Assembly (NCBI RefSeq): GCF_027942865.1
Contig: NC_134519.1
Coordinates: 16,873,248 to 16,937,247 of the forward strand
Direction: 5' to 3'
DNA: 64,000 nucleotides
DNA from: Odontesthes bonariensis
Lineage: Eukaryota; Chordata; Actinopteri; Atheriniformes; Atherinopsidae
Positions 1-10,548 of this stretch are shown here, piece by piece. The position numbers and the translations under genes were made by a program. Position 1 is the stretch's first letter. Every line of letters starts with the position of its first letter. The notes beneath the pieces were generated by a model. The model was not told the origin of the DNA and searched no databases. It saw nothing but the letters and a program-made list of their open reading frames with translations.

Positions 1-2157
1 GAAACAGCCACGTGTCTGCTTTGGCAACCTAAAAACAACGTATGTTTTTGCTGATAAAGTGGAGACAGAAAGTATTTATTCTGACATGGATGACAAACAT
101 CTATTAACTTGAATTATGTTGCAAGTTTAAGATTTTTATAATGCTGATGTTCGTTACCGTCGAACCACAATAATTACATATTCTTTTGTCTGTCATGTAA
201 GATGTTATTATTCAGAATGTCATAAAAAAAATCTTTGAGAAGTATGCTCAGAATGTTTCTGTGAAGATTTAAGGAAACAAAATTTATGTTACTACTGTGG
301 CTTTAAAGCATGATTAGCTGTTTTCACTGCCACTGTGTTCATTCGTTGCAGTGTAGGTGCTAAATAAACATATTTCCCAAATTATCAAACACATTTTGAA
401 ATGTATGATGCTGGTTTATTTTATTTATTTATTTATTTTTGCATTTATATTGGGTTTTAAAAAATTTAACGGAAAATACAGAATATTTTACAAATACAGA
501 ATACACATCTGCCATGTGTTCAATGGTATTGTATAGAATGTGGAATATATAGTCACTTCTTTATGTAAAATATGCTTTTCATATTTGTATTTTGTAAACT
601 TTTGTTACATTTCAATGGGCATTTGATGTCAGTGTTCTGCTTGGCTGGACTGATGTTAGCTGGTGTATGAAATATTGATCACACAGAGTAATTTGATGTA
701 AATATTTTACCTGCATCGCTGCAACATCCAAACTTGTGCAGCTGCAACATCGTACAACCTTTCATGACCTCATTATGTTCAACAAACTTAAAAGGACTAT
801 GTAACATTGTAGCTGTGAAATACGTTTGTACAGAAATATAAGAAATATTTATTTCAAACTCACCAAAGAGACAACCTGTGTTTACCAATATACAAAGTTT
901 TTATTGTCTACATATTTTTTATCGCCACTGGACTTTGGCAATCAAATCTATTGACCTTATTTCGTACATCAGTTATTGTATATGAAGTGTATTCAATGCA
1001 GTTTGATGTAAGACTTGCTGATTTTAAGAAAATAAAACGTTTTATTGAACCACCCATGTTGCCTTAGAAACTAAACTAAATGCATTTTTTGTGAGAAGGA
1101 AGCTGTTGTCTCTATCAATTATGTATCATTGTGTCATTGATATACACTTGTACCTGTACATGTGAAAGGCCATTCATTTAAATTAAAATTATACTTTTGA
1201 TTTTTTTTGTGTGTGTGTGGCTCTTTGTTTTAAAGGATGACTTTAGAGGGATTTGTTAATAAAAGTAATTGATTTGATGGCACTTATGATATATAATGAC
1301 TGACTTTTCAGGAAAGCTGAGCGGTCGGTGATATTTGCCACAGTTTTCACGAATATCTGTCTAACTGGCTCAGATGCTTTTAATGTTTTCTTCATTGGTG
1401 TACAGCATGAAATAAATTTAACAGTCTTGTATTCGTGCATTCGAGCACACACTCTTATGATGGAGTCCAGCTTCACTGCCACTGTGGCATATGATTCCCT
1501 GACTTGTAATCATAGTTGATAAAGAAGCTATATAAAGTTAAATGATAGTAAATTAGTCATAGAAGGGAGAATGCCCTGAGAGGGTGTCTATTAGATGTAG
1601 TTTCATGGAACTCAGGCTGGACTGGAGTGAAATGGAGCAGAAACAACAGCCTTTGCCCAGAGCCCTCAGGACTGCATGCCTTACACATCCTCAAACACAG
1701 AGCCATGGTGAAGCCTAATAAAAGCTTGTTGTGTTAACTAATGCTTTTGATTGTTATTAGCAGTATTGAAAGGTCATCTTGTTGTGAATTATTTGTCACT
1801 AATTCCCGTGTCTAACAACATTTTACCAGTTATGAACTGAACTAAAACCATTTGAAAGGAACTTTAAAGTTACTCCGGAGCATAAAATACTGTTTTATTT
1901 ATGATCTAGCTAAAATGGAAACCTTTAATCTGTTATTACTGATATCAACAAATAACTTAGTATTTTTACCTGGAAGCTTTTTTTCTTTGAGATAAGAGGC
2001 TTTTGAATGGCTCATTCATATGGCCTTCCTGCCAATTTTACTCATATCCATGGGATCTTTGTCCTTTTAAGGCTTCAGTTTGTCAAGTTGAGGTTTGAAC
2101 ACTATAAATGTTACTTAACTCTTCATAAAAAAAACTGGGGGTGTAAAAGACTGGGAC
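1..2157. other. Gene-poor flank, possible 3' UTR of an upstream gene
   Basis: No exon or protein-like frame can be supported here. The stretch is A+T-rich and has several plus-strand AATAAA poly(A) signals (near 363, 1030 and 1718). The last sits in AATAAAAGC followed by a GT-rich run, the usual layout of a cleavage site. This would fit the 3' UTR of a plus-strand gene lying to the left, but no coding end is visible, so that is inference only. Small low-complexity ATTT runs lie near 421-440 and a GT run near 1208. Confidence 0.3.
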
Positions 2158-2260
2158 TTATTTACAGTATATAGCGCCAAATCACAACAAATATCATCTC
2201 AAAGCACTTCAGTGATACAGTCCAGTTCAAGCCAATTAGAGTCCAATTTACAAGGCTGTA
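2158..2260. repeat. Fossil LINE/SINE 3' tail
   Basis: The stretch has the wording common to 3' ends of teleost L2-like LINEs and their SINEs: 'atatagcgccaaatcacaac', then 'atctcaaagcacttcag' and a run resembling 'agttcaagccaattagagtc'. Recognition is from general familiarity with fish repeats. It is short and diverged, with no coding part. Confidence 0.45.
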
Positions 2261-2714
2261 GGGCTTTAAAAAAATATTCCATTGCTGTTGTTGTGGGAGA
2301 TGTAAGGTCTATATTTATAACTTGACTCATACAAGAAAATATAAGGATATCTTTTGAATAAGCCTCCTCATTGAGTTCTTCTATTTGACATAAGATGCTG
2401 AGATTTCCTTTTTTTTTACCGCCCTGAGCACTCTATGGGATTCTTGGATGTTTTAGCTTAGATTGACTTTAAAATCTAAGGGAGCACAAGGTCCATTTAA
2501 CAGCTGCTCCCAGCTGTCAGTATTAATCTAATGACGTATGCCTTTGTAATCCCTGTAATGCAACTGAAGTTCAACACAAAATCATCAGAGCTCTCCTAAT
2601 CAATTTCCAGTGCTGCCACATGTTTGTTTCTTCTATGTTTTTCTGTTTTAAAAATAGCATTATAACATTAGCAATGATTACATTGTATACTTTTCAGTTA
2701 TGTGTAACATTTTA
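2261..2714. other. Unannotated intergenic sequence
   Basis: Apart from homopolymer runs, nothing recognisable is seen here on either strand. Confidence 0.4.
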
Positions 2715-2880
2715 TGTCACGTGTAGGAGGTGGCGAGGACGGAGGACCCAGGTGTAGACACAGCTTGAGAGCCAGGAGGTAAAATGAAAGGAAAACTATT
2801 TATTCTAAACAAAAGGCACGGGAAAGCCGGATAACCATTTCCAAAAAGAAAACCAAAAATACCAAAACAAAGATCATGAT
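2715..2880. repeat. Interspersed repeat fragment, class unknown
   Basis: Segment starting around 'gtcacgtgtaggaggtggcg' and continuing through 'aaaaggcacgggaaagccgg'. It is G-rich compared with its surroundings and resembles a multi-copy fish repeat. No terminal repeats or coding frame are seen, so the class is not assigned. Confidence 0.35.
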
Positions 2881-3110
2881 ATTTTCCAGCTTAAAACTAT
2901 GCAAAACTCTTAATTTCCTTTACAAAATTTTACTCTGATGGGAAACATTATAGTCATAAAGTCATTGTGCTTTTAAAAGATGGATATCATTTTGTTTTTA
3001 TTGCTGTTGTCTATAAAAATAAAGCTAACAGTCAAATGAAGCGAAAGCGTAAAATACCAATTTACTATCTTCAGCCATTGACCAATTAATATGCATTGTG
3101 ATTGCAGAAT

Positions 3111-3147
3111 ATATTAATCCAGTTATTCTAATTAACTGGATTAATAT
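3111..3147. repeat. 15-bp inverted repeat at the Rex3 5' junction
   Basis: Perfect foldback: 15-nt arms at 3111-3125 and 3133-3147, separated by 7 nt. It overlaps the left target-site duplication of the Rex3 element (3122-3134). The right arm lies between the duplication and the first element-like bases at about 3148, so it looks like an inverted copy of the left flank added at insertion. Confidence 0.8.
3122..3134. repeat. Rex3 target-site duplication, left copy
   Basis: GTTATTCTAATTA, identical to 6433-6445. A direct repeat at both ends of a LINE marks target-primed insertion. Confidence 0.85.
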
Positions 3148-6100
3148 GAGCCGCCACCATGAGCTGTCACCTTACCGTGGTGGGGGGGTTTGCGTGCCCC
3201 AATGAGTCTGGGAGCTATGTTGTCTGGGGCAAACAGATCCTAGATGAGGGACCAGACAAAGAACAGCTCATAAAACCCTCATGATGAAGAAGATTTTTGG
3301 AGAACGTGCACCTTCGCCCGGACGGGGGGTGGGGCCCGGCGGCGAGCACCTGGTGGCCGGGTCTGTGCCCGTGGGGCTCAGTCGGGCACAGCCCGAAGAA
3401 ATTACATGGGTCCCCCTTCTGACTGGCTCACCACCCGTGGGAGGGGCCATTGGGGTCGGGTGCAGTGTGAGCTGGGTGGCAGCCGAAGGCGGAGACCATG
3501 GCGGTCTGATCCTCGGCTACTGAAGCTGGCTCTTGGGACGTGGAACGTCACCTCTCTGCTGATGAAGGAGCCTGAGCTGGTGCGCGAGGCTGAGCGGTTC
3601 CGGCTAGATATAGTCGGACTCACCTCGACGCATGGCTTGGGCTCCGGAACCAGCCTCCTCGAGAGGGGTTGTACTCTCTTCCACTCTGGAGTTGCCCGCG
3701 GTGAGAGGCGTAGAGCAGGTGTGGCCACACTTATTGCCCCCCCGGCTGTGCGCCTGTACATTGGGGTTTACCCCGGTAGACGAGAGGGTAGCCTCCCTCC
3801 GCCTTAGGGTGGGGGGATGGGTCCTGACTGTTGTTTGTGCTTATGCACCGAACGGCAGTTCAGAGTACCCACCCTTTTTGGAGTCCCTGGAGGAGGCACT
3901 GGAGAGTGCTCCTCCGGGAGACTCCCTCGTCCTGCTGGGGGACTTCAATGCTCACGTGGGCAATGACAGTGAGACCTGGAGGGGCGTGATTGGGAGGAAC
4001 GGCCTCCCGATCTGAATCAGAGTGGTGTTTTGTTATTGGACTTCTGTGCTCGTCACAGACTGTCCATAATGAACACCATGTTCAGGCATAAGGGTGTCCA
4101 TATGTGCACTTGGCACCAGGACACCCTAGGCCTCAGCTCGGTGATTGACTTTGTGGTCGTATCGTCGGACTTGCGGCCGTATGTCCTGGACACTCGGGTG
4201 AAGAGAGGGGCGGAGCTGTCAACTGATCACCACCTGGTGGTGAGTTGGCTCCGCTGGTGGAGGAGGAAGCCGTTCAGACCTAGCAGGCCCAAACGTATTG
4301 TGAGGGTCTGTTGGGAACGGCTGGCGGAATCCCCTGTAAGGAGGAGTTTCAACTCCCACCTCCGGCAGAGCTTCAGCCATGTCCCGGGGGAGGTGGGGGA
4401 CATTGAGCCCGAATGGGCCATGTTCCGTGTCTCCATTGTTGAGGCGGCCGACCGGAGCTGTGGCAGTAAGGTGGTCGTGCCTGTCGTGGCGGCAACCCCC
4501 GAACCCGCTGGTGGACCCCAGTGGTGAGGGAAGCCGTCAAGCTGAAGAAGGAGTCCTATTGGGCCTTTTTGGCCAGTGGGACTCTGGAAGCAGCTGATGG
4601 GTACCGACAGGCCAAGCGGAACGCGGCCTCGGCGGTTGCTGAGGCAAAAACTCGGGCTTGGGAGGAGTTCGGGGAGGCCATGGAGAACAACTTACGGACG
4701 GCCTCGAAGAGATTCTGGTCCACAGTCCGGCGGCTCAGGGGGGGGAGCGGTGCACCGTCAACACCGTGCATGGTGAGGGCGGGGCTCTGCTGACCTCAAC
4801 TGGGGACATCGTGAGTCGGTGGGGGGAGTACTTCGAGGGCCTCCTCAATCCTACCGACACGCCTTCCTATGAGGAAGCAGAGTTGGGGAGCTTGGACGAG
4901 GGGGCCTCTCATTTCTGGGGCTGAGGTTGCCAAGGTGGTTAAAAAACTCCTCGGTGGCAAGGCCCCGGGGGTGGATGATGTCCGTCCTGAGTTCCTCAAG
5001 GCTCTGGATGTTGTAGGGCTGTCTTGGTTGACACGCCTCTGCAGCATCGCGTGGACATCGGGGGCAGTGCCTCTGGATTGGTAGATCGGGGTGGTGGTCC
5101 ACCTGAGGGTGTGTTCCAACTATAAGGGGATCACACTCCTCAGCCTCCCTGGCAAGGTCTATTCGGGGGTACTGGAGAGGAGGATCAGCCGGATAGTTGA
5201 ATCTCGGATTCAGGAGGTGCAGTGTGGTTTTCGTCCTGGCCGTGGAACAGTGGACCAGCTCTATACCCTCGGCAGGATCCTGGAGGGTGCATGGGAGTTC
5301 GCCCAACCGGTCTACATGTGTTTTGTGGACTTGGAGAAGGCGGTCGACCGTGTCCCTCGGGGACTCTTGTGGGGGGTCCTCCGGGAGTATGGAGTGCCGG
5401 ACTCCTTGGTATGGGCTGTTCGGTCTCTGTATGACCGGTGTCAGAGTTTGGTCCGCATTGCCGGCAGTAAGTCGGACATGTTTCCTGTGAGGGTTGGACT
5501 CCGTCAGTGCTGCCCTTTGTCACCGATTCTGTTCCTAATTTTTATGGACAGAATTTCTAGGCGCAGCCAGGGCGTTGAGGGGGTCCGTTTTGGCGACCTC
5601 AGAATCGGATCTCTGCTTTTTGCGGACGATGGGGTTCTGTTGGCGTCGTCGGGCCGTGACCTTCAGCTCTCACTGGAGCGGTTCGCAGCCGAGTGTGAAG
5701 CGGCGGGATGAGAATCAGCACCTCCAAATCTGAGACCATGGTCCTCAGCCGGAAAAGGGTGGAATGCTCTCTCCGGGTCGGGAATGAGATCCTTCCCCAA
5801 GTGGAGGAGTTCAAGTATCTCGGGGTCTTGTTCACGAGTGAGGGACGAAGGGAGCAGGAGATTGACAGGCGGATCGGTGCGGCGTCTGCAGTGATGCGGG
5901 CTCTGCACCGGCCCGTCGTGGTGAAGAAGGAGCTGAGCCAGAAGGCGAAGCTCTCGATTTACCGGTCAATCTATGTTCCTCATCTATGGTCACGAGCTGT
6001 GGGTAGTGACCGAAAGAACGAGATTGCGAATACAAGCGGCCGAAATGAGTTTCCTCCGCAGGGTGTCTGGGCTCTCCTTTAGAGATAGGGTGAGAAGCTC

Positions 6101-6432
6101 GGTCATCCGGGAGGGGCTCGGAGTAGAACCGCTGCTCCTCCGCATCGAGAGGAGTCAGATGAGGTGGCTCGGGCATCTGGTGAGAATGCCTCCGGGCCCA
6201 GAACACCTCACCGGGAGGTGTTCCGGGCCCGTCCCACTGGGAGGAGGTCCCGGGGAAGACCCAGGACACGTTGGAGAGAGTCTCTCGGCTGGCCTGGGAA
6301 CGCCTCGGGGTCCCCCCAGAAGAGCTGGAGGAAGTGGCCAGGGACAGGGACGTCTGGGTTTCTCTGCTTAGGCTGCTGTCCCCGCGACCCGATCCATGGA
6401 CAACCGGCAGATAATGGATGGATGGATGGATG
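3148..6432 (+). mobile_element. Rex3 LINE (RTE clade), near full length, inactive
   Basis: Non-LTR retrotransposon in sense orientation. The reading frames, taken piecewise, give an apurinic-endonuclease-type domain (GTWNVTSL near 3537-3560, [10 protein letters not shown] near 3937-3966, STDHHLVV near 4218-4241), then a reverse transcriptase (GITLLSLPGKV near 5130, GFRPGRGT near 5227, the catalytic FADD near 5618-5629), then the C-terminal part (FKYLGVLFTSEG, RWLGHLVRMPPG). The protein wording matches the fish Rex3 family. The tail is a GGAT/GATG tandem run (about 6413-6432), the usual Rex3 3' end. A 13-bp duplication, GTTATTCTAATTA, flanks it at 3122-3134 and 6433-6445. The copy is dead. The coding region is split among several frames; a stop falls just after VPLDW at about 5082-5084; the stretch after it lacks about eight residues compared with the family; and RQGCPLS reads RQCCPLS. 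The 5' end looks nearly complete. Confidence 0.92.
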
Positions 6433-6445
6433 GTTATTCTAATTA
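6433..6445. repeat. Rex3 target-site duplication, right copy
   Basis: GTTATTCTAATTA, immediately after the GGAT-repeat tail and identical to 3122-3134. Confidence 0.85.
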
Positions 6446-7622
6446 TTGATAATCTAAATCGATGACATTTTATATCAGCATCTTTATCTTTAAAAGTGAC
6501 CCTTTGAGAGAGCCAAGAAGAGTTCTGCTCAGGAGCCACCGTGAGGACACTTCTATCATGAAACTAACAGGTGAATCACTCCAGCTGTCCGTTTGCACTA
6601 ATGAGTTGCAACGCTCCTAAACTGGTGCTGTCCTGGGGGTCTGATGGAAAATTGGCTTCGCATTTACAGTGTAATTGCTAAATACATATCCTTGTAGCAC
6701 TAAGAGGGGAGATGAATGGAAAAGGAAAGTGTTTGTGTGGTGTCATAAATGTCAGTAAACCAAAGGGGACATGTGAAAAAAAGAAAAAGTATAACCTTGT
6801 ATTTATGGTGTATTTTCTCAATGATAGTTGTGTAACTCCTCTGACTTTACAGAGTAAATTCATCGTGAGAAATATTTCTCAGTTGATGCTAAACAAGAGA
6901 GGAGCAATTTGGAATTTTAGAGGAAAGGACTGAAAGATCATACTGTGAGTAATTTACTGGAGATAAATGTACGGTCACTTCACTTTGATGTTACCATATT
7001 CTAAATAAAGTTTTGTAAATATAAGGATCATTAAGAAAATAGAATAGAACAGTTTCTGCAGATGAGTTATAACTTGATCATTTGCTACTTAAACACATGT
7101 TGTGCAGCCACATAGTTCAAATCTGTTCCCAAATATGCAAAATAAGCATTACTTGGTGAATAATTCTTTAGGGTAGATACAATTAAGTAACTGATATAAT
7201 GTTGAATGTAATATCTATATTTGTTCACAATGGTCTTCTGAATGTAAACAGTACACTTGCTTTTGAGGAGAACTACTTGGGAAAATAACTGTGGAAAATA
7301 CAAAGAGCATTTATTGAGCCTCTCGCAAAATACTGAATGATGATAACATCATCGTCATCCCAGTTAACATAAGCAAACTTATTGTGTTTTCTTTATTTGC
7401 TACCGGGGATCTATTCAAGATGCATCACCTTCAGCCCCTGTTGACAGTTACCAGAGTTTGAGTTCCTTCTCTTTCAGAGATAATGATGTTTCACTCACCT
7501 TAAGGTAAGAGTATTGCCAAAAACCACTCTCTGGAACATACCTCTGCCTGGCATAGATGTGCTACAACATATGAATCCACTTTATTGAGAAAGCAGTCAG
7601 TAAACCACAGTAATGTATTTCA
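6446..7622. other. Intergenic sequence without recognised features
   Basis: A+T-rich DNA. Short open frames up to 73 codons show no family resemblance. Nothing else is seen on either strand. Confidence 0.4.
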
Positions 7623-8003
7623 GGCTACGGCTACACGAAAACGAAACGAGGTTTTTTTTGAAAACGGGTTCGAAAATTCTTGCGACCACACGGAAACGCG
7701 CTGCTGTCCAGACGAAAACGATGAAACGAGGCAGTACACACGCCACTGTGTCACGCCACGCTGTGAGACAATAGAGAAGTGTTAAAATTGGCTCCCAGCG
7801 TCAACGTGTGACTGACGCAAAAACGTTTTAGCTGTAACAATGGAAACGAAACGAGGCCGTTTTCAAACTTTCCCACTCTGGAACCCGTTTTCAAAAACTA
7901 TCGTTTTGGGGTAGTGGGAACGCCGGCTCCGTGTGGCCGCGACAGTGAAACGATAAGAAAAAGTATCGTTTACAGTGAAAAACGTTTCCGTGTAGCCGCA
8001 GCC
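7623..8003. mobile_element. Small terminal-inverted-repeat element (MITE), Harbinger-like
   Basis: The left end GGCTACGGCTACACG and the reverse complement of the right end (GGCTGCGGCTACACG) match with one change in 15, and the pairing continues through a GAAACG-like stretch. The 381-bp body has many copies of AAACG-type motifs on both strands and no transposase frame. Flanking triplets are TCA (7620-7622) and TAA (8004-8006), which could be a decayed three-base duplication of the TWA type made by PIF/Harbinger elements. The superfamily is inferred from this and from the GGC-starting ends; the element structure itself is visible. Confidence 0.65.
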
Positions 8004-8012
8004 TAAGACTAC

Positions 8013-8058
8013 ATTGCAAAACAAACAAACAAACAAACAGACAAATAAACAAAACAAA
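8013..8058. repeat. (CAAA)n simple repeat
   Basis: Imperfect CAAA tandem run directly after the small MITE. Confidence 0.7.
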
Positions 8059-8926
8059 GATTGGGATAAAGCAGTTTTACCACTGTTGATTAGGCCAATA
8101 ATGAACTATTACTTGATTGTTCATGTGTGGATTCATAAGTGGTGTAAATTTAACACTACCCCTTAGTTCAAAGTGAGCTTTTTAATGTATGGACTACAAC
8201 ACTTTTATTTTACAGGTTTGGCATTTTGCTCATATATGTATGAAGAAAATGTGGTTGAAGCTTTGAGTGTGCACTTAAAGAGTCAAAGACCACAAGCACA
8301 GCTGTCAGGATTTTCCATTCATTCTGCTAAAGAATGGCATGTTGCCTTCATCAGAGTTTACAGAATCGCTATATTTAGAACCCTGGAGAAACTGTTAAGC
8401 AACAGCTCTCTCTGTTGACTAAAGAGAGGAAGTACATAGTCTTTTAAGTAATAGATTGTTATATGGAATTATTTTTTCTCTGATCTTCAGGTAAACTATA
8501 TTTTTACTGCATATTTTTCCTTATCATAAACTTGATAAACTGTTTATCCTTGCATTGGACTTTGGTGTTTTTCTTTACAGTTGAATGTCACAGATCAAAT
8601 GAATAAAGGACAATATTATTTCTTCAGACTTTCTTTGTACATCTTTAAGATAGGTAATATGTTTGTAAAGGCAAACATTTGCTACTTACTTTTGCAACGC
8701 TGATGTAGTTTCTGTTTTTTCAAACCCATTTATTGCCATGGTGTCTTTAGGGAAAGCTGAAAAGTTTTTCACTGTTGAATTACTTCTTTGTTCTCTCCCC
8801 TTTTATTAGAACTCTCTTTGAATTTTTTTTTTCAAATAGAGCTAGCTGTGTTTCATGAGGGGAGTACACAATAAACAGCTACGGGTCATTGCTCCAAGAA
8901 AATGGGACACCATCAAAATTAATGCA
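8059..8926. other. Intergenic sequence downstream of myl3
   Basis: No supported exon. A plus-strand open frame of 81 codons (8173-8418) begins beside an acceptor-like TTTTACAG but has no recognisable protein and no matching donor, so it is not called as a gene. Confidence 0.35.
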
Positions 8927-8932
8927 TTTATT
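8927..8932 (-). terminator. Candidate poly(A) signal of myl3
   Basis: Plus-strand TTTATT reads AATAAA on the minus strand, about 280 nt beyond the myl3 stop codon (9214-9216). That gives a reasonable 3' UTR length. It is the best candidate, not proven. Confidence 0.5.
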
Positions 8933-9213
8933 TACCATGGTCTATAAACTGCACATCGGTACACAGCATCAGCATTTGGAGTCTTAGAAAAACAAGGTGA
9001 AATATCAATGAGTTATCTATCCATGACTCATGAAAATGAAAAATATACAAGATGGGAGTTACAGAAATATGAAGTTCTTCTCCGATCAAGAATTCACGAT
9101 CTTGGTTTTACAGTACAGGGGAGACAAACTCATTACTCACTCTTATTGATTTCAACATGTTCTGTGATGTAGCACCAAAATGACAATGAGGCTGAAATGG
9201 ACATGTACCCATT

Positions 9214-9320
9214 TTATGTTGCCATGATATACTTTACAAAAGCTTCATAGTTTATGCACCCATTAGCATCCTCCTGGTTTTGCATCAACTGTTCCACCTC
9301 ATCCTCTTTCATCTTCTCGC
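9214..9320 (-). CDS. myl3: myl3 last coding exon with stop
   Basis: 107 nt from acceptor TTGGTTTCAG to TAA. It encodes [16 protein letters not shown] through AFVKYIMAT. The C-terminal EF-hand and the final helix are in one uninterrupted exon. Confidence 0.95.
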
Positions 9321-10461
9321 CTGAAACCAAGAGAACAGTCAGCTTAGTAAGCATTGTCATGACTCCAGCTTCAGAAAAGCACCTTGGATTAAGACTTCTC
9401 AACTCACCCAGTGTTGCCAGAACGTGTCGGAGCTCAGCGCCCATGACTGTACCATTCCCTTCCTTGTCGAATACCCTCAGACCCTCTACAAAGTCTTCAA
9501 ATGTTCCACGGTCCTTGGGCTTGCAAATATGTTGGAGAATGGGTAGGAACTGGTCAAAGTCAAGCATCTTGGTCTGCATATCTGTGGAAAGCAATGACAT
9601 TGATGATTGAGAGCCAAAAAAGGAAAACAAAATAATAGTTGGATAGGTTTGCAGTCATGTTAAACACCCTTTAAAACTGTCTGTATTTATCAGACACTGT
9701 CTTTGAATCGCATCCAACACAGACCATTAACACCAATCTGACGCACATAGAGCTGAATAGCCCAGCTGGCCAAATAACTAACCTTCAGCTTTGGGCTTTC
9801 CAAGGACATACGTGATTTCTGCATTCGTAGGATTCTGGCCCAAAGCCCTAATTAGGTCACCACATTGGGCATATGTGATTTTCATCTCGCTCGTCGGTGT
9901 TCGGTCAAACAGCTGGAAGGCATCTTTGAAGTCTGTGAACATGAAGAATGGAGATTATTCTTTCTGATTTCTACTCATTTCTTGTCATCTGAAACCATGT
10001 GCAGGATCTTCGTGTAAGTGATCTAAAGATGCTGCATGTGTAGCATGTGTATGTATAATGGCATGCTTCAGATAAAAGCATCTTTTCCTGGCATGACAAA
10101 GTCAAACCCTGAATAATTCTACTCTACACTGACTGACATACACCTCAGACCTTTTTAAAGAGATTGACTTGGATGGATGTGATTATTTTAAAATAAAACC
10201 ATATGTCTGATCTAGTGTATCACCAGCTGTTGCTCAACGTTTCTCACACTCTGATGGAGTGCATGATCACATAAACCATTTATTCCCTCTATAAATAACT
10301 AACAGTCCATGCAGCGCAAATGACAAATGTAACAGCCATCTAAGCCTCACCCTCAAGTTGATCCGGGGTGAATTCCAGCTGAGGAAACACAAAGCAAACA
10401 AAGCAATTAGAGGCTGATGATCACTGGGGTAAGCAGAGAAAAGGGAATTGATTAGAAATAA

Positions 10462-10548
<87 letters not shown>

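Noticed and set aside
8173..8418. 81-codon plus-strand frame after an acceptor-like site
   Set aside because: No recognisable protein, and no convincing donor or upstream exon.
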